Shown here piece after piece: positions 10,062-18,891 of a DNA stretch of 64,000 nt (position 1 is its first letter; the number at the start of each line of letters is the position of its first letter). This DNA comes from CAWJJM01 sp963843275. GTDB taxonomy: Bacteria; Acidobacteriota; Thermoanaerobaculia; Multivoradales; JBCCEF01. The position numbers and the translations under genes were made by a program. The notes beneath the pieces are model-generated. The model searched no databases. It was given only the letters and a program-made list of their open reading frames with translations, and had not been told where the DNA came from. Location of the stretch: the NCBI GenBank assembly GCA_963843275.1, contig CAWJJM010000012.1, positions 186,001-250,000 of the forward strand, given 5' to 3'.

Positions 10062-11360
10062 TTGCCATACCCGAGGATGACACCGCCGATGCCGGGCGGG
10101 CTGCGCCTGCGCGCGGTGCAGCCGCTGACCGATCGCGACGGCCGTTCCTGCCCGCTGCTGTTCGACATCGAGCGCTCCCAGCTCGTCGGGGTGCCGGCGG
10201 ACTTCCACCTCCACGCCCGCGAGGCGCTGGAGACCGGTGACCTCGACGACGACCTGTTCGGCTGGCTGGCGGCGGAGGATCTGCTGACCTACGAAGCGGC
10301 GCCGGCGCCGCCTCGCTGGCGGCCCGCCGGGGACCTCCCGGCCGGACTCGGGCGGGTGTGGTTCGGCGAGGACGAGGTCCACTGTCAGCCGGCGGTGGGT
10401 GGCGGGCGCGCCACCCTCGCGGCGCTCGCTTCGCTGCTGGGCAGCATCGACGGCGGGGCGCGGCTGGTCCTCCACCTCGCCGGGGAGGGCGGGTCGCCGG
10501 CGGCGCTGCGCGGCCTGGTGCGGGCGACGCGGCGGCTGGCGGGCCGCCGCGGGCGGCGGGTCGCCTTCGAGCTCACCACCGACGGCCGGCGGCTCACGGC
10601 GGCGACCGCCCGCGTGCTGGCGGAGCACGAGATCCTGGTGCGCCTGACCCGCGAGCACGCCGCCGCCCTCGACCTGCTGCTCGCCCACCTCCCGGACCGC
10701 ACGACGCTGTGTGTGGCGCTCGACACCGGCGACCGCCTGGCGGGGCTGTGGCGCCGCGCCGCCTCCCGCGGAGTCCGCCGGCTGCACGCCGTGAAGGTGG
10801 CGGACCGGCCGCCGGCCGCCGGCACCACGCCCGCGGCGGAGCTGCACCTGTTCCGCCGTGACCTGTTCGCGATCGCCGACGCGACCTTCGAGGCCCTCGC
10901 CGCCGGCCAGGTCCCCGAGCCGCTCTACGAACCGCTCGCCCGCGTGGTGCGGCGGCAGCTCTCCGGGCGGCCCGCGGCGGTCGGAGCGGGCGGCTCGGCC
11001 GGCTACCTCGGCTTCCTCGCCGCCGGCGGCCTGCTCCCGCTGCTCGGCCCGGGAGCCCCGGGGCGTCCGGCGGTCGGCGGCGCGGCGGACGCGGAGGAGG
11101 GCTGCCGCGGCTGCTGGGCACGCCGTCTCTGCGAGCGCAGCCGCGGCTGCGTGGCGGCGGACTGCGGCGGCGCCCGCCCGCTGCCCGGCCCGGTGCGCTG
11201 CGAGTTCTGGCGCGCCGAGGTCGAGGTCGGGCTGCTGCTCTACCACCGTCTCGAGCGGGCCGATCCGGCGTCCTTCCTCGGCCTGACGCAGCAGCGCCCG
11301 GACGAGCCGCTGTTCGATCCCTATCCCTTCTCGGGAGGCGGCGAGCTCGAGGCCTGCTGA
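10062..11360 (+). CDS. Degenerate radical-SAM/SPASM maturase-like protein lacking the [4Fe-4S]-SAM cysteines
   Basis: The protein (432 aa) has the layout of peptide-modifying radical-SAM/SPASM maturases. A helical N-terminal region is followed by a central barrel-like part with the echo LVLHLAGEGGSPAALRGL of the usual GGEPLL strand and a TTDGRRLT where TTNGTLLT is normal. A C-terminal SPASM-type cluster, GCRGCWARRLC followed by C-x5-C-x4-C and a final CEFW, is retained. The CX3CX2C motif that should lie near residue 110 is absent; only one Cys (VHCQPA) is there. It is therefore probably not a SAM-radical enzyme but may bind peptide and an auxiliary Fe-S cluster. The TTG at 10062 has GGGAGG upstream; ATG 10077 is an alternative. 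No precursor peptide is evident beside it. Confidence 0.6.
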   Translation: MPYPRMTPPMPGGLRLRAVQPLTDRDGRSCPLLFDIERSQLVGVPADFHLHAREALETGDLDDDLFGWLAAEDLLTYEAAPAPPRWRPAGDLPAGLGRVWFGEDEVHCQPAVGGGRATLAALASLLGSIDGGARLVLHLAGEGGSPAALRGLVRATRRLAGRRGRRVAFELTTDGRRLTAATARVLAEHEILVRLTREHAAALDLLLAHLPDRTTLCVALDTGDRLAGLWRRAASRGVRRLHAVKVADRPPAAGTTPAAELHLFRRDLFAIADATFEALAAGQVPEPLYEPLARVVRRQLSGRPAAVGAGGSAGYLGFLAAGGLLPLLGPGAPGRPAVGGAADAEEGCRGCWARRLCERSRGCVAADCGGARPLPGPVRCEFWRAEVEVGLLLYHRLERADPASFLGLTQQRPDEPLFDPYPFSGGGELEAC

Positions 11361-11535
11361 GCGGGCCGCCGCGCTCCCGGCGCGGCCGGACTGGCACGCT
11401 TCTTCCAAACGTCCTGAGGTCCGGTCCCTTCTGCGCGCCGCCGCCCTGCGCCGCCCGTGGGGAGGTCGTCTCCCCCGCGGCGGGCGGGGTGGCCGCCGAG
11501 GAGGCCGGATCTGACAAGCGCCATGTAAGAAAGAC

Positions 11536-11551
11536 CGACCCCCCGGGGTCG
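11536..11551. promoter_or_regulatory. Palindrome CGACCCC-CC-GGGGTCG upstream of the nucleosidase
   Basis: A 16-bp palindrome with perfect 7-bp arms lies 21 bp before the nucleosidase start, inside the 212-bp gap 11361-11572. It could be an operator or a leader hairpin. The rest of this gap shows no gene or convincing RNA. Confidence 0.35.
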
Positions 11552-11572
11552 AAGGGGACGGGAGCCGTCGGG

Positions 11573-12220
11573 ATGATCCACCTCGTGGTAGCGCACGCGG
11601 CCGAGGCGCGCCCGCTGGCGGCGCGCTACGGGTTGCGCGAGGTCGCCGGGCCCGGCGACCTGCCCCTGTTCCGCGGCGACGGCATGGCGCTGGCCGTGTC
11701 CGGCCCCGGCAAGCTGCGGACCGCGGCCGCTGCCGGCTACCTCTTCGCCGCCGCCGGCGGCGTGCGCGACGCGGCGTGGTTGAACCTCGGGATGGCCGGG
11801 CACGCCGAGCTGGCGATCGGCCAGGCCCTGCTCGCCCACAAGGTCAGCGACGCCGGCTCGGGGACCTGCTGGTACCCGCCGATGGCGTTCGAGCCGCCCT
11901 GTCCCACCGCGGCGGTGCTCACCGTCGACCGGCTCGAGCAGGATTACGAGGGCGAGAGGCTCTACGACACCGAGGCGGCGGGCTTCTTCGCGGCCGCCGG
12001 GCGTTTCGCGACCAGCGAGCTGGTCCACGCCTGCAAGATCGTGATCGACAACCACGGCGCCACCCTGGGAGAGGTCTTCACCGACGCGGTGATGGAGGAC
12101 CTCGTGGCGGCGCGGCTGAGCCTCACCGACGGCCTGCTCGCGGAGCTGCGCGGGCTCTCGGAGGAGGTGCGCCGCCGGCGGCGGGAGGGCCGGGCCCGGC
12201 ACGCCGAGGGGGCAGCGTGA
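11573..12220 (+). CDS. Nucleoside phosphorylase/nucleosidase-like protein (PNP/MTAN fold)
   Basis: This 215-aa protein resembles the PNP/MTAN family (futalosine hydrolase, methylthioadenosine nucleosidase). It begins IHLVVAHAAEARPLAARYGL, has the LNLGMAGH turn (about 72-79) typical of the phosphate/ribose-site strand, and YDTEAAGFFAAA (about 128-139), equivalent to the MEGAA-type ribose-binding motif. The gene overlaps the spore-photoproduct-lyase gene by 4 bp (GTGA), so the two are translationally coupled. A purine nucleoside produced or used by that radical-SAM enzyme is a possible substrate (inference). Confidence 0.72.
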   Translation: MIHLVVAHAAEARPLAARYGLREVAGPGDLPLFRGDGMALAVSGPGKLRTAAAAGYLFAAAGGVRDAAWLNLGMAGHAELAIGQALLAHKVSDAGSGTCWYPPMAFEPPCPTAAVLTVDRLEQDYEGERLYDTEAAGFFAAAGRFATSELVHACKIVIDNHGATLGEVFTDAVMEDLVAARLSLTDGLLAELRGLSEEVRRRRREGRARHAEGAA

Positions 12221-13207
12221 TCTACGTCGAGGACGAGGTGGCGGGCCACTGGCGCACCCACGAGATCTGCAGCCGGCTGCCCGACGCCGTGCGCATCCCG
12301 TGCGGCCGGGTGGCCGACGTCTTCGCCCGCGAAGCGCAGGACTTCCGGCTGCAGAAGCGGCGTCCGGGTCTGGTGCTGGGACGCCGCGAGGAGGGGCTGG
12401 TGCACCGCGGCGCCGCCCGGCTACGCCTTCGGCGCGCGCCGGAACTTCGCCTTCTCCACCATGCTCAACTGCATCTACGACTGCCGGTTCTGCTACCTGC
12501 AGGGCCGGCACCGCTCGGCGAGCTACGTGGTGTTCGTCAACTACGAGGACTTCCAGCGCGAGATCGCCGCCCGCCTGGCCGAGGCGCCGGAGGAGGACGC
12601 CTGGTTCTTCTCCGGGGTCGACTGCGACAGCCTCGCCTTCGAGCCGGTGACCCGCTTCGCCCGCAGCTTCCTGCCCTTCTTCGCCGCCCGACCCCGTGCC
12701 TGGCTCGAGCTGCGCACGCGCTCCACGCAGATCCGCTCGCTGCTCGACGCCGAGCCCTTCCCCAACTGCGTGACCGCCTTCAGCGTCACCCCGCCGGAGG
12801 TGGCGGCGCGCCTCGAGCACCAGACGCCGGCCGTCGAGCGCCGGCTGGCCGCCGCGGCCCACCTGCAGGAGGCCGGTTGGGCGGTGGGCCTGCGCATCGA
12901 TCCCCTGATCTGGCACGACGGCTTCCGCGAGAGCTACCGCCGCCTGTTCGCCGACGCCTTCGCCCGGCTCGACGGCGGACGGCTCCATTCGGTGTCGCTG
13001 GGCCCGTTCCGCCTGCCGCACGGCGGCTGGCGTCGGATCGTGGAGATGTACCCCGAGGAGGAGCTCTTCCAGGGGCCGCTCGAGGAGCGCGGGGGCGTCG
13101 TCGGCTTCCGCCGCGAGCTCGAGGACGAGATGCGCGCTTTCTGCCTCGAGGAGCTGCGCCGGCACGTCCCCGAGGAGGCCCTGTTCCCCGATGCCGTCAG
13201 CCTCTGA
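12217..13207 (+). CDS. splB: Spore photoproduct lyase-like radical SAM DNA-repair enzyme (one frameshift)
   Basis: The product would be about 330 aa. After the N-terminal segment comes FGARRNFAFSTMLNCIYDC and RFCYLQG, giving the radical-SAM CX3CX2C cluster, then YVVFVNYEDFQREI, matching spore photoproduct lyase. That enzyme reverses the thymine dimer 5-thyminyl-5,6-dihydrothymine using a SAM radical. The reading frame breaks at about 12409-12411; removing one G from GCGGCG restores ...HRAPPGYAFGARRN, so this is probably a sequencing indel. The GTG start overlaps the nucleosidase stop. Sporulation genes are absent here, so it likely serves general UV repair or a related reaction. Confidence 0.82.
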
Positions 13208-13248
13208 GAGGCCCCCCGAGCGCGGCCTCGATCGGCCGTCGGATCGTC

Positions 13249-13254
13249 TATAGT
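13249..13254 (+). promoter_or_regulatory. -10 candidate TATAGT for asnB
   Basis: TATAGT lies 35 nt before the asparagine synthetase start, in an otherwise GC-rich 82-bp gap. The -35 region is not recognisable. Confidence 0.4.
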
Positions 13255-13289
13255 AGGCCGTCGGCCCGGCGGCCGGCGAGGGGAAGACC

Positions 13290-15257
13290 ATGTGCGGCAT
13301 CATCGGCATCCTCGGTCCCGAGGTGGGTTCCCACGGCTCCGAGCGCGCCGCGGCGATGCTCGACACCCTGGACCATCGCGGCCCCGACGGCGCGGGCCTG
13401 GTGAGCTCCGCGGGCTGCGTCCTCGGGCTGCGCCGCCTCGCCATCATCGACGTCCCGGCGCCGGCCGCCCCGTTCCGCAACGAGACCGGCACCGTCTTCT
13501 GCGTCTGCAACGGCCAGATCTACAACAGCGAGGAGCTGCGCGCCGAGCTCGAGGCACGTGGCCACCGGTTCCGCACCCACGTCGACACCGAGGTGGTGCT
13601 GCACCTCTGGGAGGAGCACGGCCCGGCCCTGGTCGACCGCCTCGACGGCATGTTCGCCTTCGCGGTGTGGGACTCCGAGCGCCGCACGCTGCTGCTCGGG
13701 CGCGACCGCGCCGGCGAGAAGCCGCTGTTCTACTGGCACGAGGGCGACCACCTGCTGTTCGCCTCCGAGCTGCGGGCGCTGCTCGCCCACCCCCGGGTGA
13801 CGGCGCGGCTCGACCCGGTCGCCCTGACCCGCTACCTGGCCCACGGCTTCTTCCCGGCGCCCCGCTCGCCGCTGCGCGGCATCCACAAGCTGCCGGCGGC
13901 GCACGTGCTGGTGGCGCGCGAGGGACGGGTGGAGGTGTCGCGCTACTGGGACCTCGCCGACTGGTTCGCCGAGCCCGGCGCCACCGACCGCCGCTCGGCG
14001 GCGGAGCTGTCGGCCGAGCTCGACGCCCGCCTGCTCACCGCGGTGCGGGGGCGCTCGCGCAGCGACGTGCCGTTCGGAGTCTTCCTGTCGGGCGGCATCG
14101 ACTCGTCGAGCGTGCTCGCCTACCTGCACGAGATCCACGGCACCGGGGTGCCGGCCTTCTCCATCGGGCACACCGACGCCGCCTTCGACGAGGCCTCCTT
14201 CGCCGCCGAGACGGCGCGTCACTTCGGGGCCGACTTCCACCAGCTCGTCCTCGGGGAGAGCGACCTCGAGGAAGGGCTCGCGGTGGTGGGCCGGGAGATG
14301 GACGAGCCGCTGGCCGACGCCTCCACCCTCCCCACCTACCTGCTGTCGCGCTTCGCCCGCGAGCGCGTGAAGGTGGTGCTCTCCGGCGAGGGGGCGGACG
14401 AGCTCTTCGGCGGCTACCCGACCTACCTCGGCCACCGGGCGGCCGACCTGCTCGAGCACCTGCCGGCGGCGCTGCGGCACGGCGCGGTCCGCGGCCTGCG
14501 GCGCCTGACGCCGGTGTCGATGGGCAACGTGGCGCTCGACTACCTGGTGCAGCTCTTCGCCGGCGGGCTCGACCGCCCGCGCCTCGAGCGGCACCACGCC
14601 TGGTTCGGCACCGTCCATCCGGACCGCCTGCCGGGATTGCTGTCGCCGGCGCTGCGCGAGGCGCTGGGAGCGGCGGAGCTGGCCCTGCCGTTCGCGCTCG
14701 GCGGCCCCCACCGCGCGCTGCCCGACCCGCTGGCGGAGCTGCTCTACACCGACTTCACCCTCTACCTGCAGGACGACCTGTTGACCAAGGTGGACCGCGC
14801 CAGCATGCTCGCCTCTCTGGAGGCGCGGGCGCCCTTCCTCGACCACGAGCTGGCGCAGTTCGTCGCCGGCATCCCGTCGCGCTGGAAGGTGCGCCGCCTG
14901 ACCACCAAGGCGATCCTGCGACGGACGGTGCGGCGGCGGCTGCCCCCCGCGGTGCTGTCGCGCCGCAAGCGGGGCTTCAACATCCCCTTCTCGCGTTGGG
15001 TCCTGCACGGTCTCGGGGACACCCTGCGCCGGCGCTTCTCGCCGGAGCGGGTGGCGGCGCGCGGGCTGCTCTCGTCCGCCGGTGTCGAGCAGCTCCTCGC
15101 CGAGCACCAGGCGCGGGTGGCCGACCACCGCAAGCCGCTCTTCGCCCTGCTGGCGCTCGACCTGTGGTGCGACCGCACCTTCGGGGACGGCGCCGCCGTG
15201 CCCTGGGAGGAGGCGCCGAGGGCGGCCCTCCTCTCCGCCCCGGCCGCGGCGTCGTGA
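13290..15257 (+). CDS. asnB: Asparagine synthase (glutamine-hydrolysing)
   Basis: The 655-aa enzyme transfers glutamine amide nitrogen to aspartate with ATP. The mature Cys2 nucleophile (MCGIIGILG) and LDHRGPDG mark the N-terminal glutaminase domain (about 1-210). The synthetase domain carries the ATP pyrophosphatase loop SGGIDSSS (about residue 267) and SGEGADELFGGYPTY. C-terminal RRKRGFNIPFSRW is also typical. It overlaps the following glycosyltransferase by 4 bp. That pairing, and similar AsnB-like enzymes in polysaccharide clusters, leaves open a role in amidating a surface glycan rather than making free asparagine. Confidence 0.94.
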   Translation: MCGIIGILGPEVGSHGSERAAAMLDTLDHRGPDGAGLVSSAGCVLGLRRLAIIDVPAPAAPFRNETGTVFCVCNGQIYNSEELRAELEARGHRFRTHVDTEVVLHLWEEHGPALVDRLDGMFAFAVWDSERRTLLLGRDRAGEKPLFYWHEGDHLLFASELRALLAHPRVTARLDPVALTRYLAHGFFPAPRSPLRGIHKLPAAHVLVAREGRVEVSRYWDLADWFAEPGATDRRSAAELSAELDARLLTAVRGRSRSDVPFGVFLSGGIDSSSVLAYLHEIHGTGVPAFSIGHTDAAFDEASFAAETARHFGADFHQLVLGESDLEEGLAVVGREMDEPLADASTLPTYLLSRFARERVKVVLSGEGADELFGGYPTYLGHRAADLLEHLPAALRHGAVRGLRRLTPVSMGNVALDYLVQLFAGGLDRPRLERHHAWFGTVHPDRLPGLLSPALREALGAAELALPFALGGPHRALPDPLAELLYTDFTLYLQDDLLTKVDRASMLASLEARAPFLDHELAQFVAGIPSRWKVRRLTTKAILRRTVRRRLPPAVLSRRKRGFNIPFSRWVLHGLGDTLRRRFSPERVAARGLLSSAGVEQLLAEHQARVADHRKPLFALLALDLWCDRTFGDGAAVPWEEAPRAALLSAPAAAS

Positions 15258-16876
15258 CCCCCCGGCGCCTGGTCCTCGCCCTGGCGGCGCTGCTCTTCCT
15301 GTGGAACCTGGGAGGCCACGACCTGTGGGCCCCCGACGAGCCCTACTTCGCCGAGGGTGCCCGCGAGATGGTGGTCGACGGGCAGTGGTGGGTGCCCCAC
15401 GTCAACGGCGTCATCACCACCGACAAGCCGCCGCTCTTCTTCTGGTCGATCGCCCTGCTCTCGTTGCCGGCCGGCGCCGTGGGTCCCTGGGCGGCGCGCC
15501 TGCCGTCGGCGCTCGCCGCGCTCGGCACGCTGCTGCTGGCGATGCGGCTGGGGCGCCGCTGGTTCGGCGCGCGGGCGGAGTGGCTGACCGGCGTCGTCCT
15601 CGCGACCACGTTGATGTTCTGGGACAAGGCCCGCTGGAGCCAGATCGACGCCCTCCTCTGCCTGCTGATCTGGGTGGCGCTGACCGCTTTCACCGCCTGG
15701 CGCGCCGGCGAGGCGGACGGCCGCCGCGCCGGCCTGCTCTTCTGGCTTGCCGCCGCCCTCGCCGTGCTCGCCAAGGGACCGGTGGGCTTCCTGCTGCCGC
15801 TGGGGATCGCGCTCTGCACGCTGGCCGTGGACCGGCGGCTCCGCGACTGGCGCCGCTTCGCGCCCTGGTCCGGGCCGCTGCTGTTCGCGCTGATCGTGGC
15901 GGCGTGGATGGCGGCGGCCACCCTGGGCAGCGGCGGAGCGTACTCGGTGTGGGGCGCGCTGCAGGAGCACTTCATCAACCGGGGGCTGCACGGCATGCAC
16001 CACCGCCAGCCGCCCTGGTACTTCCTCGAGGTGCTGCCGGTGCAGCTGCTGCCCTGGTCGGGCCTGGTCCCCGGCGCGCTGCTCCTCGCCTGGCGCCGCC
16101 GTGGGCCGGGCGACCGCTTCCTGCTCGTCGCAGCGCTCTTCGTGGTGGTGTTCTTCTCGATCTCCACCGAGAAGCGCGAGCTCTACGCCCTGCCGGCGGT
16201 GCCCGCCTTCGCCCTGCTCGTCGCCGCGCTCGTCGACGCCGTCGCCGCGCCGCGCCGCGCGGCGGGAGCGCTCGTCGACCGCCGCTGGCTGCTCGGCGGG
16301 CAGGCGGTGGTGGGCGGGTCGCTGGCGCTGGCGGGCGCGGCGCTGCCCTTCGTCGCCCGCGGCCGGGAGGAAGCGCCCTGGTGGATGGCGGCGGCCCTCG
16401 CGGCGGTGCTGCTCGCGGCGGGGCTCGCCACCCTGTGGGCCTGCCGCCGGGGCGACGGCCTGCGCGCGGCCCTGGCGCCGGCCGCCGGCCTCGCCGTCGG
16501 CTACCTGTTCGCGGTCACCTTCCTCTACCCGGCGCTCGAGGGGCGCAAGTCGGCCCGCCCGTTCGCCCGCACCCTGGCGGCGGCCAGCGCCGCCTCGCGC
16601 GCCGCCGGGCACCGCGTGCTGGCGGTGGACCTGAGCAACCTCCCCGAGGCGTTCGCCTTCTACAGCGACGGCGTCTACACCGTGGAGACGAACGACCCGG
16701 AGCGGCTCGCCGAGCACCTGCGGCAACGCGACGAGGTGTGGGCGGCGACCAGCCGCGCCGCCTTCGACCGCCTGCCGGCCGGGCTGCGGCGGCGCGCCGC
16801 CGTGGCCGCGGAGACCCACCTCGCCTCCCGCGACGTCCTGCTGGTGAGCAACCGCGGGCCGGTGGCGGCGCGCTGA
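15254..16876 (+). CDS. GT39/ArnT-like polyprenyl-phosphate glycosyltransferase, integral membrane
   Basis: This 540-aa GT-C-fold membrane enzyme has about 11-12 hydrophobic segments. The first periplasmic loop carries the catalytic-type acidic motif DLWAPDEPYFAEGAREM and then TTDKPPLFFW, characteristic of the PMT_2/ArnT family, which moves a sugar from a polyprenyl-phosphate donor to lipid A or protein. A soluble C-terminal region (about 435-540) follows the last helix. The GTG start at 15254 overlaps the asnB stop (GTGA). The sugar and acceptor are unknown. Confidence 0.88.
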   Translation: MTPRRLVLALAALLFLWNLGGHDLWAPDEPYFAEGAREMVVDGQWWVPHVNGVITTDKPPLFFWSIALLSLPAGAVGPWAARLPSALAALGTLLLAMRLGRRWFGARAEWLTGVVLATTLMFWDKARWSQIDALLCLLIWVALTAFTAWRAGEADGRRAGLLFWLAAALAVLAKGPVGFLLPLGIALCTLAVDRRLRDWRRFAPWSGPLLFALIVAAWMAAATLGSGGAYSVWGALQEHFINRGLHGMHHRQPPWYFLEVLPVQLLPWSGLVPGALLLAWRRRGPGDRFLLVAALFVVVFFSISTEKRELYALPAVPAFALLVAALVDAVAAPRRAAGALVDRRWLLGGQAVVGGSLALAGAALPFVARGREEAPWWMAAALAAVLLAAGLATLWACRRGDGLRAALAPAAGLAVGYLFAVTFLYPALEGRKSARPFARTLAAASAASRAAGHRVLAVDLSNLPEAFAFYSDGVYTVETNDPERLAEHLRQRDEVWAATSRAAFDRLPAGLRRRAAVAAETHLASRDVLLVSNRGPVAAR

Positions 16877-16890
16877 GCGGCGGGCCCCGG

Positions 16891-18079
16891 ATGCGGACCC
16901 TCGCCGCCGCCACGGTCGTCGTCGTCGGGCTTGGTCGCCGCGGCGCTCTGGTGGGGACGGAGCGCGGAGACCGGGCCGGTGCGGGCGCGCCTCGCGGTGG
17001 CGGAGTCGCTGCGCGGCGCCGGCCCGGCGGGGACCGCCGGCTTCGCGCGGGCGACCGGGCCGCGGGACTTCTCGTTCCCCGCCGACCACGGTCCGCACCC
17101 CGACTTCCGCATCGAGTGGTGGTACTTCACCGGCAACCTGGCGACCGCCGACGGGCGCCGGTTCGGCTACCAGCTCACCGTCTTCCGCCGCGCCCTGGCG
17201 CCGCCGGGCGCGGCGGACGAGCGCGGCTCCGACTGGGCGACGCGCCAGGCCTACATGGCGCACCTGGCGCTCACCGACGTCGGCGGCCGCCGCTTCCGCG
17301 CCTTCGAGCGCACCGCCCGCGGCGCCGCCGGCCTCGCCGGGGCGCGGGCACGACCCTTTCGCGTCTGGGTCGGGAGCTGGCGGGCGACGGGACCGCAGGC
17401 GCCCGGCGGCCAGGCTCCGGGCGCGGCCGGCGGCGTCTTCCCGATGCACCTCGCCGCCGCCCAGGCGGACGTGGCGATCGACCTGGAGCTCGCCACCGCC
17501 AAACCGCCGGTCCTCCAGGGTGACCGCGGACTGTCGCGGAAGGGCCCGGGCCCTGGCGACGCTTCCTACGCCTACTCGCTGACCCGGCTGCCGACCCGCG
17601 GCGCGGTGACGGTCGGCGGGCGCCGCTTCGCCGTCAGCGGAACGAGCTGGCTCGACCGCGAGTGGAGCACGTCGTTGCTCGGCCCGGGAGAGACCGGGTG
17701 GGACTGGTTCGCGCTGCAGCTCGACGACGACCGCGAGGTGGTGGCCTGGCGGATCCGCGGCCGCGGCGCCCCGGACCGCCTCGACGAGCTCGCCCTGGTC
17801 GAGCCCGACGGCGCGCTCCGCCGCCTCGAGACGGCGGGCGCCCGTCTCCGCGCCACCCGCGCCTGGACCTCGCCGGCGGGGGAGCGGGTGCCCGTGGGCT
17901 GGCGGCTCTCCGCCCCCGAGGCCGGCCTCGACCTGGCCGTCGCGGCGCTGCTCGACGACCAGGAGCTCGACCTGTCGTTCCGCTACTGGGAGGGCGCGGT
18001 GGCGGTGCGCGGCCGCCTCGGGGATCGGCCGGTCACCGGCCGGGGATACGCCGAGGTCACCGGCTACGGCGGCGGCTGA
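16891..18079 (+). CDS. CrtC/AttH-like lipocalin-domain protein, membrane-anchored (frameshift near the start)
   Basis: The protein has the two-lipocalin fold of the carotenoid 1,2-hydratase/AttH family: FPADHGPHPDFRIEWWYFTG, FGYQLTVFRRAL and GTSWLDREWS are hallmarks. The natural start is probably ATG 16891. One surplus T at about 16931 breaks the frame, and removing it gives an unbroken N-terminal anchor (RTLAAATVVVVGLVAAALWW). AttH proteins usually sit beside a LolD/FtsX-type ABC exporter; one is encoded 3 kb away at 21033-24295. No carotenoid genes are seen, so hydratase activity is unlikely. About 395 aa in all. Confidence 0.82.
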
Positions 18080-18101
18080 CCGCGGCGGCAGGGGCGGCGC
18101 G

Positions 18102-18881
18102 TCAGCGCGGGCCCGGGCCGCGGAAGCGGGCCTCCACCTCCGCGACGTCCTCGGCGGCGTGGTAGGCGGCGGCCTGCTCGTGGAGGCCGGGGCGGGTGTA
18201 GACCTCGGCGCGCGGGTGCTCCAGCGCGTCGGCGATCACGGCGGCCACCTCCTCCACCGGCTGGGCCGCCGGCAGGCTCCGCGAGTCGGGGCCGCCGTGC
18301 AGAGCGCGGTTGCCGAAGTCGGTGGCCACCACCCCGGGGAGGACGAGGGTCACGGCGATCCCCGGGTCGGTCTCGCGCAGCTCCATGCGCAGGTTGGCGG
18401 TCAGCGAGCCGAGGGCCGCCTTGGCGGCGCTGTAGGCCGAGCGGATGCCGGCGAAGGGCACCTTGCCGAGCATCGAGGAGACGTTCACGACGTGGCCGCG
18501 ACCCTGCTTCCGGAACACCGGCAGCACCGCCTGGACGCCGTAGAGCGGCGCCTTGGTGTTGAGGAGGAACATCTCGTCGAGGTCGTCGTCGGTCAGCTCG
18601 GTCACCGGCCGGCTGATGCCGCGGCCGGCGTTGTTGACCCAGGCGTCGATGCGGCCGCGGGCGGCGAGGGCCGTCTCGACGATGCGCGCGTTGTCCTCGC
18701 GCCGGGTGACGTCCGCCACCACGCTCAGCGCCGCTTCGCCGGCCGCCCGGCGCGCCGCCCCGAGCTCGCGCTCGCGGCGCGCCGCCAGCACGGGAACGCC
18801 GCCGCGGCGAGCGATCTCCACCGCCAGCGCCGCGCCGATCCCGGAGCTCGCACCGGTCACCACCACCACGTTGCCGTCCAT
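18102..18881 (-). CDS. SDR-family oxidoreductase
   Basis: This classical short-chain dehydrogenase of 259 aa has TGASSGIG (about 9-16), NNAG (about 87-90), Ser in NVSSML and YSAAK (about 152-156), all expected for an NAD(P)-dependent enzyme. ATG 18881 gives a standard N-terminus. It lies 10 bp downstream of the CGNR regulator gene on the same strand and is probably co-transcribed with it, so the regulator may control this enzyme. The substrate cannot be inferred. Confidence 0.9.
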   Translation of the reverse strand: MDGNVVVVTGASSGIGAALAVEIARRGGVPVLAARRERELGAARRAAGEAALSVVADVTRREDNARIVETALAARGRIDAWVNNAGRGISRPVTELTDDDLDEMFLLNTKAPLYGVQAVLPVFRKQGRGHVVNVSSMLGKVPFAGIRSAYSAAKAALGSLTANLRMELRETDPGIAVTLVLPGVVATDFGNRALHGGPDSRSLPAAQPVEEVAAVIADALEHPRAEVYTRPGLHEQAAAYHAAEDVAEVEARFRGPGPR

Positions 18882-18891
18882 GGCCACGAGT

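Noticed and set aside
11361..11572. RiPP precursor or small RNA in the gap after the degenerate maturase
   Set aside because: No short frame with a leader/core pattern and ribosome site, and no convincing RNA structure apart from the 16-bp palindrome.
12217..13207. Programmed +1 frameshift in splB, and likewise in serA and gltB
   Set aside because: No shared slippery site or stimulator; breaks are too many and differ in sequence, and most are single added bases in CG-rich tracts.
16891..18079. Carotenoid 1,2-hydratase in a carotenoid pathway
   Set aside because: No crtB/crtI/crtE genes are near; the AttH-type lipocalin role beside an ABC exporter is more likely.
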